64,000 nucleotides of DNA from Anastrepha obliqua (GCF_027943255.1 NC_072892.1:24079792-24143791); one strand, 5' to 3'. Positions 10,282 through 21,655 are shown, counted from the first letter of the stretch. Notes: generated from the sequence alone by a model not told the origin. A program made the numbers and translations.

Positions 10282-13200
10282 TCTTCTTAATTGGCGCGAT
10301 AACCGCTTACGCGATTTTGGCCGAGTTTAACAAAGCGCGCCAGTCGTTTCTTTCTCGTGCTAACCGGCGCCAATTGGACACACCAAGTGAAGCCAAGTCC
10401 TTCTCCACCTGATCTTTCCAACGCAGAGGAGGCCTTCCTCTTCCTCTACTACCACCAGCTGGTACCGCATCGAATACTTTCAAAGCCGGAGCGTTTGTAT
10501 CCATTCGGACGACATGACCCAGCCAACGTAGCCGCTGGATCTTTATTCGCTGCGCTATGTCTATGTCGTCGTAAAGCTCATACAGCTCATCGTTCCATCG
10601 TCTACGATATTCGCCGTTGCCAACGTGCAAAGGTCCAAAAATCTTACGCAGAATCTTTCTCTCGAACACTCCAAGCGTCGCTTCATCGGATGTTGACATC
10701 GTCCAAGCTTCTGCGCCATACGTCAGGACGGGCATGATGAGAGTCTTGTAGAGTGTTAGTTTTGTTCGTCGAGAGAGGACTTTACTGCTCAATTGCCTAC
10801 TTAGTCCAAAGTAGCACTTGTTGGCAAGAGAGATTCTACGTTGGATTTCAAGGCTGACATTGTTATCGGTGTTAATGCTGGTTCCTAAATAAACGAAGTC
10901 CTTTACAACCTCGAACTTATAACTGTCTACAGTGACGTGGGTGCCGATACGCGAGTGCGCCGACTGTTTGTTTGAAGACAGGAGGTACTTCGTTTTGTCC
11001 TCGTTCACCACCAAACCCATTCGCTTTGCCTCTTTATCCAGTTTGGAGAAGGCAGAACTAACAGCGCGGTTGTTAAGGCCGATGATATCGATATCATCGG
11101 CATACGCCAACAATTGTACGCTCTTATAAAATATTGTGCCTGAGCGATTAAGTTCTGCAGCTCGTACGATGCTCTCCAACATCAGGTTAAAGAAGTCACA
11201 CGACAGCGAGTCACCCTGTCTGAAACCTCGTTTGGTATCAAACGGCTCGGAGAGGTCCTTCCCAATTCTGACGGCGCTGCTGGTGTTGAGCAACGTCATC
11301 TTACATAGCCGTATTAGTTTTGCGGGGATACCAAATTCAGACATCGCGGCATACAGGTAACTCCTTTCCGTACTGTCGAATGCAGCTTTGAAGTCGACGA
11401 AAAGATGGTGTGTGTCGATTCTCCTTTCATGGGTCTTTTCCAAGATTTGGCGTATTGAGAATATTTGGTCGATGGTAGACTTTCCAGGTCTGAAGCCACA
11501 CTGATAAGGTCCAATCAGTTGGTTGACGGTGGGCTTCAGCCTTTCACACAATACGCTCGCTAGAACCTTATAGGCGATATTTAGAAGACTAATCCCGCGG
11601 TAATTGGCACAAATTGCAGGATCGCCCTTCTTATGGATTGGGCAGAGCACACTTAAATTCCAATCGGCAGGCATGCTTTCATCCGACCATATTTTGCATA
11701 GGAGCTGATGCATGCACCTTACCAGCTCCTCGCCGCCATGTTTGAATAGCTCAGCCGGCAGTCCGTCGGCGCCCGCGGCTTTGTTGTTCTGTAGCCGTGA
11801 TATTGCTATTCTCACCTCGTCATGGTCGGGTAACGGAACTACAATTCCGTCGTCATCGATTGGGGTATCGGGATCTTCACATTCTCTAGGACATGCGCAG
11901 CTGTCACTGTGTAACAGGTTCGAGAAGTGTTCCCTCCATAATTTAAGATTGCTCTGTACGTCAGTCACCAGATCGCCGTCTTTGTTCTTACAGGAAAACG
12001 CCCCGGTCTTAAAACCTTCTGTAAGCCGCCGAACTTTCTGGTAGAATTTTCGGGCGTTGTTCCTGTTGGCCAGCATCTCAAGCTCCTCGCACTCACGTAT
12101 TTCGGCCTCTCGTTTCTTCTGTCGGATAATACGTCTCTCTTCCTTTTTCAGCTCTCTGTAGCGATCCCACATGGCTCGCGTTGCGCCCGATCGCAACGTA
12201 GCTCTATAGGCGGCATCCTTTCTTTCTGCGGCAGCATGACATTCCTCGTCGTACCAATTGTTTTTTCGGGCTCGCCGGAATCCGATTTCTTCTTCGGCGG
12301 CGGTATGTAGGGAACGAGAAATGTTGCTCCATTGCTCGTGCATGCCGGTTTGTTGGGAAGTGCTCTCTGAGAGCAGGAGTGAGAGTCGAGTGGCGAATCT
12401 TCTGGCTGTCTGTTGTGATTGCAGCTTTTCGATGTCGAACATTCTTTGCGTAGGTAGATGTACGTTTTTTGCTGCACAGAGGCGTGTGCGCAGTTTGGCT
12501 GCAACAAGGTAATGATCCGAGTCAATGTTGGGTCCTCGGATCGTACGTACATCTAATACACTAGAAGCGTGTCTTCCATCTATCACAACATGATCGATCT
12601 GGTTTCGCGTTTTTCGATCAGGGGACAGCCAGGTAGCTTGGTGGATTTTTTTATGCTGGAATCTGGTGCTGCAGACTACCATGTTTCGGGCCCCGGCGAA
12701 GTCGATCAGCCTCTGTCCGTTACCGGATGTTTCGTTGTGCAGGCTGAATTTTCCGACTGTGGGACCAAAAATTCCTTCCTTGCCCACCCTGGCGTTGAAG
12801 TCGCCAATCACGATTTTTATGTCGTGGCGGGGGCAGTGCTCATACGAACGCTCCAAGCGCTCATAGAAGGAATCTTTGGTCGCATCGTCCTTCTCTTCCG
12901 TCGGGGCGTGGGCGCAAATTAGCGATATGTTAAAAAAACGTGCTTTGATGCGGATTATTGCGAGACGCTCGTCCACCGGAGTGAACGACAGTACTTGGCG
13001 ACGAAGTCTCTCTCCCACAACAAATCCGACACCGAATTTGCGCTCCTTTACATGGCAGCTGTAGTAGACGTCGCAAGGTCCTATGGTTTTCTTGCCTTGC
13101 CCCGTCCATCGCATCTCTTGGATGGCAGTGATGTCAGCCTTTGCTCTTACGAGGACATCAACCAGCCGGGCAGGGGCACCTTCCCCATTAAGGGACCGGA

Positions 13201-13543
13201 CATTCCAGGTGCATGCCCTCAAATCGTATTCCTTATTTCGTTTGCAGGGGTCGTCATCAGTGTTGGAAGTTCTCATCCGAGGCTTTGTTGCTGTTTTCAT
13301 TGGGGGGGATTTTTAAGTGGCGTGTCCCAAACCCAGCGCACAACCAGCTATGCTGGGATGCTTCGCCTTCTCACTTTAGCTCACTCCCGTGTTCGAAAGC
13401 TAACCAGAGGATACGTGGGCTAATCCCGGACGTTGTGAGCTGCTTGAACCATATGTAGAAGAATCGTCCTGGCCACTCCCAAGTGAATGGCGATCAGTAA
13501 CTTTCCCCACTTGCGTGGACTTCTACACATGGAACCATCCTCC
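10282..13543 (-). mobile_element. Full-length RTE-clade non-LTR retrotransposon
   Basis: This is a 3.26-kb element on the minus strand bounded by a perfect 13-bp duplication. In gene orientation it has a 243-nt 5' leader (13543 down to 13301) beginning GGAGGATGGTTCCATG, one long ORF, and a 25-nt 3' tail ending in the purine run TTAAGAAGA. A compact layout with one ORF and a very short, simple 3' end is typical of the RTE clade. The element is visibly richer in G+C than its AT-rich surroundings. Three damaged relatives of the same family lie at 31328-32608, 41857-44725 and 47971-49085; the last also keeps the 5' end. It appears complete and recently inserted. Confidence 0.92.
10307..13300 (-). 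CDS. RTE-clade retrotransposon polyprotein: AP endonuclease plus reverse transcriptase
   Basis: This 997-codon frame is uninterrupted from the ATG at 13300. Residues about 25-270 form an apurinic-type endonuclease: TWNVRSL (Asn33), IQEMRW (Glu62), GDFNARVG (Asp167, Asn169), RNQIDHVVID and a terminal SDH (Asp262, His263). Residues about 340-430 are a charged linker rich in Arg, Lys and Glu. The reverse transcriptase follows: NYRGISLL, then GFRPGKST, then FVDFKAAFDS (motif A, Asp636), then GFRQGDSLS (motif B), then AYADDIDII (motif C, Asp735 and Asp736). The C-terminal part holds WLGHVVRM and a GGSRGRGRPPLRW segment. The length suits RTE proteins of about 1,000 residues. The enzyme would nick target DNA and prime reverse transcription in place. 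All key residues are present, so it may be functional. Confidence 0.95.
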   Translation of the reverse strand: MKTATKPRMRTSNTDDDPCKRNKEYDLRACTWNVRSLNGEGAPARLVDVLVRAKADITAIQEMRWTGQGKKTIGPCDVYYSCHVKERKFGVGFVVGERLRRQVLSFTPVDERLAIIRIKARFFNISLICAHAPTEEKDDATKDSFYERLERSYEHCPRHDIKIVIGDFNARVGKEGIFGPTVGKFSLHNETSGNGQRLIDFAGARNMVVCSTRFQHKKIHQATWLSPDRKTRNQIDHVVIDGRHASSVLDVRTIRGPNIDSDHYLVAAKLRTRLCAAKNVHLPTQRMFDIEKLQSQQTARRFATRLSLLLSESTSQQTGMHEQWSNISRSLHTAAEEEIGFRRARKNNWYDEECHAAAERKDAAYRATLRSGATRAMWDRYRELKKEERRIIRQKKREAEIRECEELEMLANRNNARKFYQKVRRLTEGFKTGAFSCKNKDGDLVTDVQSNLKLWREHFSNLLHSDSCACPRECEDPDTPIDDDGIVVPLPDHDEVRIAISRLQNNKAAGADGLPAELFKHGGEELVRCMHQLLCKIWSDESMPADWNLSVLCPIHKKGDPAICANYRGISLLNIAYKVLASVLCERLKPTVNQLIGPYQCGFRPGKSTIDQIFSIRQILEKTHERRIDTHHLFVDFKAAFDSTERSYLYAAMSEFGIPAKLIRLCKMTLLNTSSAVRIGKDLSEPFDTKRGFRQGDSLSCDFFNLMLESIVRAAELNRSGTIFYKSVQLLAYADDIDIIGLNNRAVSSAFSKLDKEAKRMGLVVNEDKTKYLLSSNKQSAHSRIGTHVTVDSYKFEVVKDFVYLGTSINTDNNVSLEIQRRISLANKCYFGLSRQLSSKVLSRRTKLTLYKTLIMPVLTYGAEAWTMSTSDEATLGVFERKILRKIFGPLHVGNGEYRRRWNDELYELYDDIDIAQRIKIQRLRWLGHVVRMDTNAPALKVFDAVPAGGSRGRGRPPLRWKDQVEKDLASLGVSNWRRLARERNDWRALLNSAKIA

Positions 13544-13556
13544 ACTTGCACTTACT
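13544..13556. repeat. Target site duplication of the RTE element, 5' side
   Basis: Identical 13-bp partner of 10269-10281. Confidence 0.9.
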
Positions 13557-14144
13557 AGTCGCAGTTAATTTACAACTTTCCGCAGCAAAAATAACTATCG
13601 GATCGGTAATAAACAGCCAGTGAACTCCGTTTGATGACTTCGTTGTTTTCACTTTAGGCGTTGGATTACTCATTTTTTTGAATGGAGTGCAGTGGGCGGA
13701 GGATAAATGAAATTTCTTAACTGCTTAGCAGCGTGGCGGATGGAAAATTATAAAATTTTTTTAACGTTACGAAGAAAGAATACGAACGGTTTAATGCTTC
13801 TAAATTTTTGATTAAAATCTGATGAATTATTTTATTGCTGAGCTCTTTTCGAGAGGAAAAATTATTGCGTACCTGTGGCAATTTAAAAATCCTTGATTTA
13901 TAAGGAAGAGAACAACAACAACATGAGTTGTCACTTTGATTAAAATTGCGTGGAATGCTCTCCATTGTACCTACTAAACTTACACAGTTACACATTCGTT
14001 TTCCCATATGTGTGTACATACCTGTAAATAAATAAAAAAAGGTAAATTACATTTTTTATGTAAATGAGTTGGTAAAGAACATAAATTATTTTAATTATAA
14101 ATCAAAGTTTTCCCCCGATATTCATAAAATATTTGACCAGTAGG
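13557..14144. other. No gene recognised
   Basis: Apparently unique AT-rich sequence. A 100-codon minus-strand frame (13717-14019) shows no motif. Confidence 0.5.
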
Positions 14145-14322
14145 TATTAGGTTGTTCAATAAGTTTTACGGTTCGATAAGAGAGGTCGTTGCTAAATGCC
14201 TAATTTTTTTGATCCGTTGGCACACTCTTCACATGAACGCATTGTGAAGTCTCATTTCAATCTGTCAACGCATTCGTTGTTCACCAGCCATTTAGTATAG
14301 ACGTGTCACAGTATTTTCTACA

Positions 14323-14468
14323 ATGGAATAAATCCAAGTATCGTGATTGATTGAATTTGTATTTTTGGAAGGTTTAAAAGCAAAAGAAATTTATGAACGA
14401 ATGTTCGAAGTGTATAAGGATTTGTCGCCATCAATTAGTACAGTAAAAAGATGGGTTGTTGAATTGAA
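14323..14468 (+). pseudogene. Mariner transposase, N-terminal part before the nested insertion
   Basis: Reading from about 14323 gives a start with two early stops, then KAKEIYERMFEVYKDL and SISTVKRWVVELK, the helix-turn-helix region of mariner transposases. The frame runs straight into the TTAA element at 14469. It resumes on the far side as RRQKNSEIVEKNTANRIGIS once the insertion and its 4-bp duplication are removed. That confirms the insertion came later. Confidence 0.7.
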
Positions 14469-15156
14469 GGGGACTGATACCTGTAAACGGCCATATTTTC
14501 CCTGATTTTCATTAAAATTATTTAAAATGAAGAAGTCAATAAATTTTTTTCAAAATTGACATACATAAATAAACTAAATACATAAATAAACTTATAAATT
14601 AAAATAATATACATTTTTTTATTTTAATCATTTAAAACGGCGGATGTACACTCAATTCTTCCAGGAAGCAGCATCGGCGTCAGTGAACTGAATACAAAAA
14701 ACCAAACATTTTTTGTTTATTAATGTCATCATTTCTATATGAATTAAAAACAAATGGAAAAACAATTATTCGCGGAATGAAATGCTTCACAAAAAGATGA
14801 ATTTTAGGGCGAATTTTTTTAATAGTTTGTCTTCGAAAAAATTGTTTAATCGAAAAATTTTCAAAAATTTTTAAATTCACATAGAAATATCATAAAAAAG
14901 ATGTGTGCAAAGTTTCAGGGAGATCGGTCAATAACTTTTCGAGTTATCTCGTGTACGCCAATTCAAAAAATATAGTTTTGAGAAAAACGCGTCTAAAGTC
15001 GGCAGGGTAACTATACCTCTCCCAGCGCTCGAACGCAAAGAATAGAGTCGTCACGGTTGACGATCTATAATGTAAGAAATACTTAAATTTACGTTCTAAA
15101 CATTTTTTGACATATTCTTAAAGGAATATATTAACATTTTACAGGTATCTGTCCCC
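14469..15156. mobile_element. TTAA-flanked non-autonomous element, copy 2, nested in mariner
   Basis: This 688-bp element has ends GGGGACTGATACCTGTAAAC and, reverse-complemented, GGGGACAGATACCTGTAAAA, which match over about 18 bp apart from one base. The right flank is TTAA (15157-15160) and the left flank is TGAA (14465-14468), which fits one mutation from TTAA. It is the same family as 3254-3969 in opposite orientation. Internal landmarks such as GAGATCGGTCAATAAC and GTAACTATACCTCTCCCAGC are shared. It carries no transposase. Confidence 0.8.
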
Positions 15157-15968
15157 TTAAACGTCGTCAGAAAAATTCAGAAATCGTAGAAAAAAATACA
15201 GCAAATCGCATTGGAATATCATCAAGTGACTGAAACAGATTTAGTAGAACCCATAGGAATCTACTCATTGGGCAGTGTAAACAATATTTTCACTGAAATA
15301 CTGGGTTTCAAAAAGCTGTGTGCACAATGGGTGCCGCATTCACTAACAGTGGAACAAACACACATTCGAATGCGACTTTCTCAGCAACATTTAGAGCGTT
15401 TTGGAACGAATAAAGTAGATTTTGTGCATCGATTAATCACTATGAATGAGATTTGGATATATCACAATGAGCCTAAATCAAAACAAGAGGCTAAAGAGTG
15501 GTGCGACCCTGATTTTTCCGCTCCGAAACGAGTTCGTCACCAGAAATCAGCCAAGAAGGTGTTAGCAACAGTTTTTTGGGCAGTGAAAGGAATTTTGTTT
15601 GTGTATTATTTGAAAACTGATAAAACATAAAATTCAGAATATTAGTGTCACCTTTTAGATCAGCTCAAGGAACAAAATTCGTGAGAAAACACACAGTTTG
15701 CAACGGAAAAAACTTCTTTTCCATCAAGCCATTTTCTTTTTCATTACAAGAGCATTTTCGCAATGGCTAAAATCCATAAATTAAAGTTCGCACTTCCACC
15801 ATATTCACCAGATTTGGCCCCTAGCTACTTCCATCTGTTTCCAAATAAAAAAAAATGCATGCGTGGTAAGCGTTTTTTGTCAAATGATGAGGTCATAATA
15901 GCTATGTATTTTACAGCTTTTCCAGATTCTCACTTCAGGGGTGGAATTCATAAATTAGAATCTCGTTG
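15157..15968 (+). pseudogene. Mariner transposase, catalytic part after the nested insertion
   Basis: Segments in order are: KKLCAQWVPHSLT, then RLITMNEIWIYHNEPKSKQE, then APKRVRHQKSAKKVLATVFW, then GILFVYYLK. Frameshifts and stops occupy about 15630-15760. The last piece reads MAKIHKLKFALPPYSPDLAP. The final catalytic aspartate, expected in the sequence PSDF, is replaced by tyrosine (PSYFHLFP, near 15825). The first catalytic position also reads NE rather than DE (ITMNEIW). The product would be inactive twice over, apart from its frameshifts. Confidence 0.85.
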
Positions 15969-16078
15969 AAAAAAGTGTTTTGTTGTTCACAGAGACTATA
16001 CTGAATCATAAAGCATATTTCAAACCATAAAATTTTGTTTTTCTTATGGAACTACAAAACTTGTTATGCAACCTAGTA

Positions 16079-17934
16079 CCATAAGAAATACGCTTGGCTG
16101 AAAACTAAAAACAATTGGTCGTTCAGTGTTATTTATGTAGTGCCAACCGACAAAAACAAAACAATGCTTCAAGTTGATAAATTAATAATATTTTCTAGGC
16201 AATTTTTTTACGTTTTCTATCAAACAAAATTGTTTATTTTTAATTTTGAAAAACGTAATTTTGAATTTTGTAAAGTTATAAAATTGTTGCACGTTAAGTG
16301 AAAAATGTTTAATTGGATTAATATAAGCCTGTTTTTAATAAGATTTCATTTCAAAACTTTTCCACATTTTAGCTTGAAGAATATTAATAAATTGCGACCA
16401 AAAAACACACGAATAAATTGCGCAAATGTGCCGTCAAACACACAGCGATTCTGTCAAATTCGCTGACAGCAAAGTAGCAGTACTACGATCGCCGCCATCT
16501 TCTTATTTTCTCTATCGTGGGGTAAAGTTGCCACAAACAATTGTTGATTCCATTTTTACATTTTTGATTTCCATGATACATTTTTGGTCGTATGCGACAT
16601 ACCATTTCTCTCACTCTTCCGCTTTTTATCGATTAATGCTTACAGACATACTTTTTCTCACCAATCGAGTGATTTGGCTCGAATCGCTGTGACGTCATTA
16701 TAAAAAGAATTCCCTGGATTTCTTACAGAAATGGGCTACTCATAACTTGTCGTGGCACCACTGCTGAGATGAGCCCATAACAGCTGCTACATCGAATTAA
16801 AAGTTACGGAAGTTATGGCCGAATAAATCTTACGCAGGAAAACGTCACCAGCAATTAGATTGAGTCACGGTTTCTGGGGAGGCGATAAAAGTAAACAATT
16901 TTCTTGATTCCAACAATACCAACAAATGCCTAAGCACTAACAAAATGAAGTATGATTTTAATAAAATTCACCTTGAACAGCGTTGAGTTGCTGAAATGTG
17001 AAGGTTGGGGTGCAGACAATGCCTGATAACATTGAGTGTTACATAGGTCTACTAAGCAGACACGTGCGGTGCTATTACAAAAACAGCGCCACTTGTAAAA
17101 ACAAGTATGGATGCACACACACACACACATACATGCATATGAGTTTTGCTATGTTGGTATTAAAATTGGAAAACAAAACCGACAGCGCTGCGGCGTGTGT
17201 GTGTGTATGAGAGCGGCATTGCGTTATTCGCTGATTGCTGTAGTGGAGGGGAGGTTGATGTAAGAGCGTCGAACCGGTAGCGAGCAACGCAGCTATTACA
17301 CAATCTCGCGTTAAGTAAATGTTGATTTAATTTATATGAAAAGTACCTATCGGAATTCTAATAGAATAAAATGGAATTGCCTGCTCTTTTTCAAAGTTGT
17401 TTGCTTTTATGTACGAAAATTAGTCGGCATAAATAATATGAAAAATTATTGGAATCTAAGGCAAACACAAAATAGAAAAAATAAATTAAAGTAAGTGGTT
17501 GACTATGATAAGTTTTCGAAATCTGCTTTGAAATAAAAAATTTAATAAATAAAGTGAAGGAACTATGAAAAGCCCTTCGCCGCCCACATAATTTGTGCGC
17601 ACATATACACACATACATACATACATACGTACATATGTTTGTACAACTATTTGTTATTTCAACATCCATATGTTCGTACACAAGCAAACGCCTATGCCTG
17701 ATCGAGCCGCACCAATAATAGGGTTGACAATTTGGTTTATTTTTTTAAGAAAATTTCGCTTCTAAAGCTCAAGTGATTTCATGCGATGTGGTTTTCTGGA
17801 AGTATAGTTTTGATGTGCGCATGAAAATAGAATTTTAGAATCTAAATTTTGTTTTAGGTCTACTTGGGTCTGCAAAAATGCGCGAAAATGAGAATCTGAT
17901 TAAAAATTTTAGTTCGCAACCAATTTGAAAATGT
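16079..17934. other. No gene recognised; CA and CATA microsatellites
   Basis: Mostly AT-rich, apparently unique DNA. Simple repeats lie at 17113-17140 (CA), 17192-17208 (GT) and 17600-17635 (CATA). A frame at 16426-16692 has no recognisable motif. Confidence 0.5.
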
Positions 17935-18450
17935 TCAAGAGATTTAGGGTTGCCTTTCCACGGTGTACAGAATGCAAAAGAGTGACCAACAGCAGTTCGC
18001 TAAGGGGTTCTTCGCATTAATAATACGAGAAATGGCAGCGGTTTGTTTACGACAAAACTGAGATTGGCTCTGCGGTATGAAAAAATTAACGCTGCCACTG
18101 CCCAATAGACCGTTAAAGGACTCTCGTAGTGCAAACCTTACAATGAATCTAGTCTAATGAACGGAGTTTCAACGAATTTGAAGTAATTAGCCGATCTGCT
18201 GACGTAATAAAGAAAATGACAGCGGTTTGTTTACGACAGAGTTCAGCAAAAACTGAGATTGTGTTGATAATTTAGGAAAAAAATTAACACAGCCAATTCT
18301 CATGTGACTTCGATGCTATATGAAAAACATCTCATTGGAAGATCATAAGATCATCGCCTAAGGTGAGATCACTTCTGCTGCCGATCCCCCGTGACGTAAC
18401 AGTCAAAGTTACTGTCATAATTTTGCATCGAATGACCAAACTTTCTATTC
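17935..18450. repeat. Unclassified dispersed repeat, copy 1
   Basis: The segment contains two similar blocks, near 18033 and 18217, each with CAGCGGTTTGTTTACGACA followed by AACTGAGATTG. It also has a tail GTGACGTAACAGTCAAAGTTACTGTC. A diverged counterpart occurs at 26085-26290 (GTGGTTTGTTCACAAAAAACTGAG, then GATAACGTGGCAGTCGAAGTTACC). The order of motifs is conserved. No ends or coding capacity were identified. Confidence 0.45.
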
Positions 18451-18616
18451 TATCTGCCATTGGCCATAGCTTCTGAATTTTCTGCACCGCTGTATTCTAT
18501 CTTTTTTTGTGTTTTCTCAACTTAGCTCCAAAATTGTAGCTCACTTTGTCATGCCGATAAACACATTTTTGATCTCTTAAAATCTTTTTAAGATCTCAGG
18601 TATTTTTTTGCATTTA

Positions 18617-18917
18617 CAGTCAACCTCAAAAGAAATTGTGCACCATATAAGGGTATTGACAAGTCTAGGATGCTATCGTCGCCATCAAAATCATTTAATC
18701 AAATCAAATCAATCCTTCAAATTAGATACAAAATTTTCCACCTGCCTTTCTTTTAGAGGTCGACTTCAAGACGACATTGCCATTATTGCTCTAAAAGAAA
18801 ATCAGTGCTTATAGACATGGATTTAAAAATGAGAACAATTCATCTTTGACCAAACTACGCTAAGCTAAATACAGCGTCAAACGAAAGTGTGCACCATAAA
18901 TTGATAAGTTTTGACTG
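18617..18917. mobile_element. Short Tc1-type non-autonomous element with inverted and direct repeats
   Basis: The left end is TA then CAGTCAACCTCAAAAG. The right end reverse-complements to CAGTCAAAACTTATC. Inside, GAAATTGTGCACCATA (18641 on) and GAAAGTGTGCACCATA (18883 on) repeat in direct orientation. At about 300 bp this fits an internally deleted Tc1 relative, but the inverted match is short and the right flank is TT rather than TA. Confidence 0.4.
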
Positions 18918-21100
18918 TTTGTTTATTAATTTTATACAAAAATAAGGTTCATACTACAACAAAAACCAAATAACTAACTAATAATTCACCAACTTATTTT
19001 TATAAATTTCCTTTGTTTTGTAATCTTAGTATTTAATGTTTAGTTTACATAGTTTTCTGAAGTCCCGGATAGTTTTCCAATACATTTTCTTTCTATGGAA
19101 CGCAAAGCATAATGCTGATAAGAAATTTCTTTATGTGAATAAAGTTCCACGACCCATTTTAAGGTTTTTTTTCCTTGATCACTCACAAGACTTGTCTTGC
19201 GTTGGTTGCGTTAATCTGTTCAGATTTCTAACAGGATAGGTGATTAGCCCAGCCGCTACCAGTCCTAAATAGTGTAAATGCCCACCTGTTGTTGCTGAGG
19301 AAAAACGCCTTCTTATTGCTTGGAGCGCCATCTGTGTTTCACATTTTTCTGCCAGAAGAATCACACAACAGATGGCTGAGGACCTCGCTAAATTTGGTGT
19401 GCCTGCGCGGTGGCCCGCTTATTTTGCTGGCGCCACTAATGCAATTTGTAACTGTGTGTTTATCTTTCTTGTTGTTTGTTTTAGCAGCCCCAATGCAAAT
19501 AATGTGCTGACTATTGGAAAGGATAAGTTTTGGATGTGAGGAATGTGATTTTTTGTTTTTTTTTGTTTTAAAAACAGGGAAGTAGGTAAATTTGGAAATG
19601 TCCGAGGACCGTGCTTCACGTGGGATTCGAACCCACAATCTTTGGGCTGGTAGGCCAGTGCTCTTACGCTAGACTATCGAGGGCGCTCTTTAAAGTTATT
19701 TTCTCTAAATAATTACAAAAAGAAAGTGTAAATAAAATCTTTAACTCTGCTAGTGGAAAAATGTTTATGAATTGGGATGAAATTTGTGTGTCGTTTACGT
19801 AAAAAAAATAGGTTTGTCTACCGAAGGTTAATAGCTCATAACTTCATGAAAAAATGTACAAAATTTAATTTTGCTAGAAAACTGATTTTCAATACAGAGA
19901 TTCTCTTGACTTTCTTGCAACAGTTTTTCTGGGAGAATAGTTTTCCTTTTGCGCCACAGATTTACATATTTTAAATTTCTTCATTCATGGCAACACTTAA
20001 CTAATATTCCGATGAAACTAGCAAAACCTTGAATTTATTCATTTACCCGATTACAGCGCGCTGCAAAGCCAGCATATTTTTCTTGTATTGTGTATTTGTA
20101 TTTTATGTATTTGTATTTTATGTATGTACATATTGTTGATGAACATAATCGCAGGTATTAATATGCATACATACATACAGACCTACATTCATACACACCA
20201 ATAAACAGGCCTATTCATATATTTATGTATGGAATTTACAAATCGACGCATAGGTTTTCAACAAACTATAGATAGGTACATATATACACATACCCATACA
20301 TATGCACATATCAACATATGACATTGTAACTTTACATAATATCAATACTTACATAGAGATGTACATACTATAGAGATGTACATATAAATATGTATGTATG
20401 TATGCATGAATGTTTGTACTCCATAATCCAGTGAGAATTGTTTTTATGCTCTTGTATGTAAACCTTAACTGTCAGCAAGAATGTACGTATATACATACAT
20501 ATGTATGTATATATTCAGCAGCATAAAAAAATATTTGTGTGTAACAAATGCAGTAGGATGGCCAAAAAAAAAAAACTTTTTTTTCTTCTTCATGATACCT
20601 CTTTAATTTGCTCTATGACCAAAGAAATTAAAGAGCTACTTTTCACCACTTTTTTATTTAATAATTAGCCGAGTGCTCAGTACTATAAAAAACAAGAGGT
20701 TCAATTCTTCTCAAAACCGCCAACGCTTTGAAAATCACCATTGAGTTCTAATAGAAAAAATGCATTTTTTGAAAATTATTAAAAAAAAAAATTTTAATTA
20801 AAAAATTAAGTTAAAATTAAAAATTAATAAAAATTTTGATGTTCGGTGTTATTTAACACCCACTTTGAATTTTACTTCATAAATAAAAAATGTGAAATTA
20901 CGCATACATTTGTAATAAACACTTTTGTTTGTGTTGAATTTTTGTTTGAGTAAAGTTCGAAGATGCCACTGAAAACTGAAGAAGCCAGTAGTGATGAGAT
21001 GATAGCCACTTTCAATTCTGCACTTCTCTGCTCGCTTAAGGTCGGACCCTTGGAGATCCAACGCAGAACAAGCGAAAACTTTTAATGGACACGACGAACA
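18918..21100. other. No gene recognised; microsatellite-rich stretch
   Basis: Apparently unique apart from the tRNA-like sequence at 19612-19688. CATA/TATG and related repeats are scattered over 20080-20530, including TGTATTTTATGTAT repeated in tandem near 20095-20125. The 20750-20840 interval is a low-complexity A/T run. Confidence 0.5.
19612..19688 (-). repeat. tRNA-like sequence, probably a tRNA-derived SINE head or tRNA pseudogene
   Basis: On the minus strand the segment has a TAGTCTAGCG-type A box and a perfect B box, GGTTCGAATCC. The T arm is GTGGG/CCCAC closed around TTCGAAT. The D arm and acceptor pair poorly, and I could not fold a convincing five-pair anticodon stem. A functional tRNA is therefore unlikely. 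The internal promoter boxes fit a SINE head, but I found no second copy here to confirm a SINE body. Confidence 0.5.
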
Positions 21101-21104
21101 CTTT

Positions 21105-21655
21105 CGCTAAGGGTGCAATGCCGGCAGAAAACTCTGCAATCTATGCAACGCACCTGTGCTCTCAGAGTGGCTTCGTCATACAGAACAGTATCTGAAGCAG
21201 CGGTTTTAGCTATCAGTGGAACCATCCCTATAGATATTCTAGCACAAGAGCGCAAACGGAGGTGGGAGGCAAAAAACACAGGAATCCCATTACCACGCAG
21301 GCAGGCAAAATAGAAATCTGAACGGTACGGTAGATGGACAGCGAGACTAATACCCGATCTAAAAAGTGGATAGAAAGAAAGCACGGTGAAGTTAACTATT
21401 ACCTCACACAGTTTTTGTTCGAATTGGAAAAGTGAGTCTACCAAACTGCATATATGGAGATACTGACCACCTTCTTTAAGTGCGAGAGGTGGAACGTAGA
21501 GAGAACAGCTCTGCAACGATCTATTGGTGTATTTACACCTGAAGAAATAATTGAGAAAATGATGATAGACGAAGAAAAATTGAATGCCGTCGCAAATGGA
21601 AAGATATGCTGAAGAGCATTGAGTATATGTTTTCAAAACAGGCGACCCTGGACGC
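21105..21655 (+). pseudogene. R1-like LINE, C-terminal fragment
   Basis: On the plus strand the segment reads KTLQSMQRTCALRVASSY, then RTVSEAAVLAISGTIPIDIL, then LAQERKRRWEAK, then YGRWTARLIPDL, then HGEVNYYLTQFLF, then TPEEIIEKMMIDEEK. That order matches the region C-terminal to the reverse transcriptase of R1-like elements: a conserved A.R..S.YRT motif, then GRWT..LIP, then the segment leading to a zinc knuckle. Several stops and at least one frameshift occur, and the Cys-rich knuckle itself is lost. The 229-codon open frame on the opposite strand over this interval is not a gene. Confidence 0.65.

Larger units (their letters stand above)
14147..16076 (+). mobile_element. Mariner transposon with both ends and a TA duplication
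   Basis: The left end reads TTAGGTTGTTCAATAAGTTT and the right end, reverse-complemented, reads CTAGGTTGCATAACAAGTTT. They are imperfect inverted repeats of about 28 bp with TA directly outside each (14145-14146 and 16077-16078). The total is 1,930 bp. Removing the 688-bp nested TTAA element leaves about 1.24 kb, the normal mariner size. The transposase inside is decayed. Confidence 0.85.

Noticed and set aside
12148..12552. 134-codon frame within the RTE element
   Set aside because: It overlaps the intact 997-codon gene in another frame on the same strand and has no independent support.
19612..19688. Functional tRNA gene
   Set aside because: The T arm and B box are good, but the anticodon and D stems and the acceptor do not pair convincingly.
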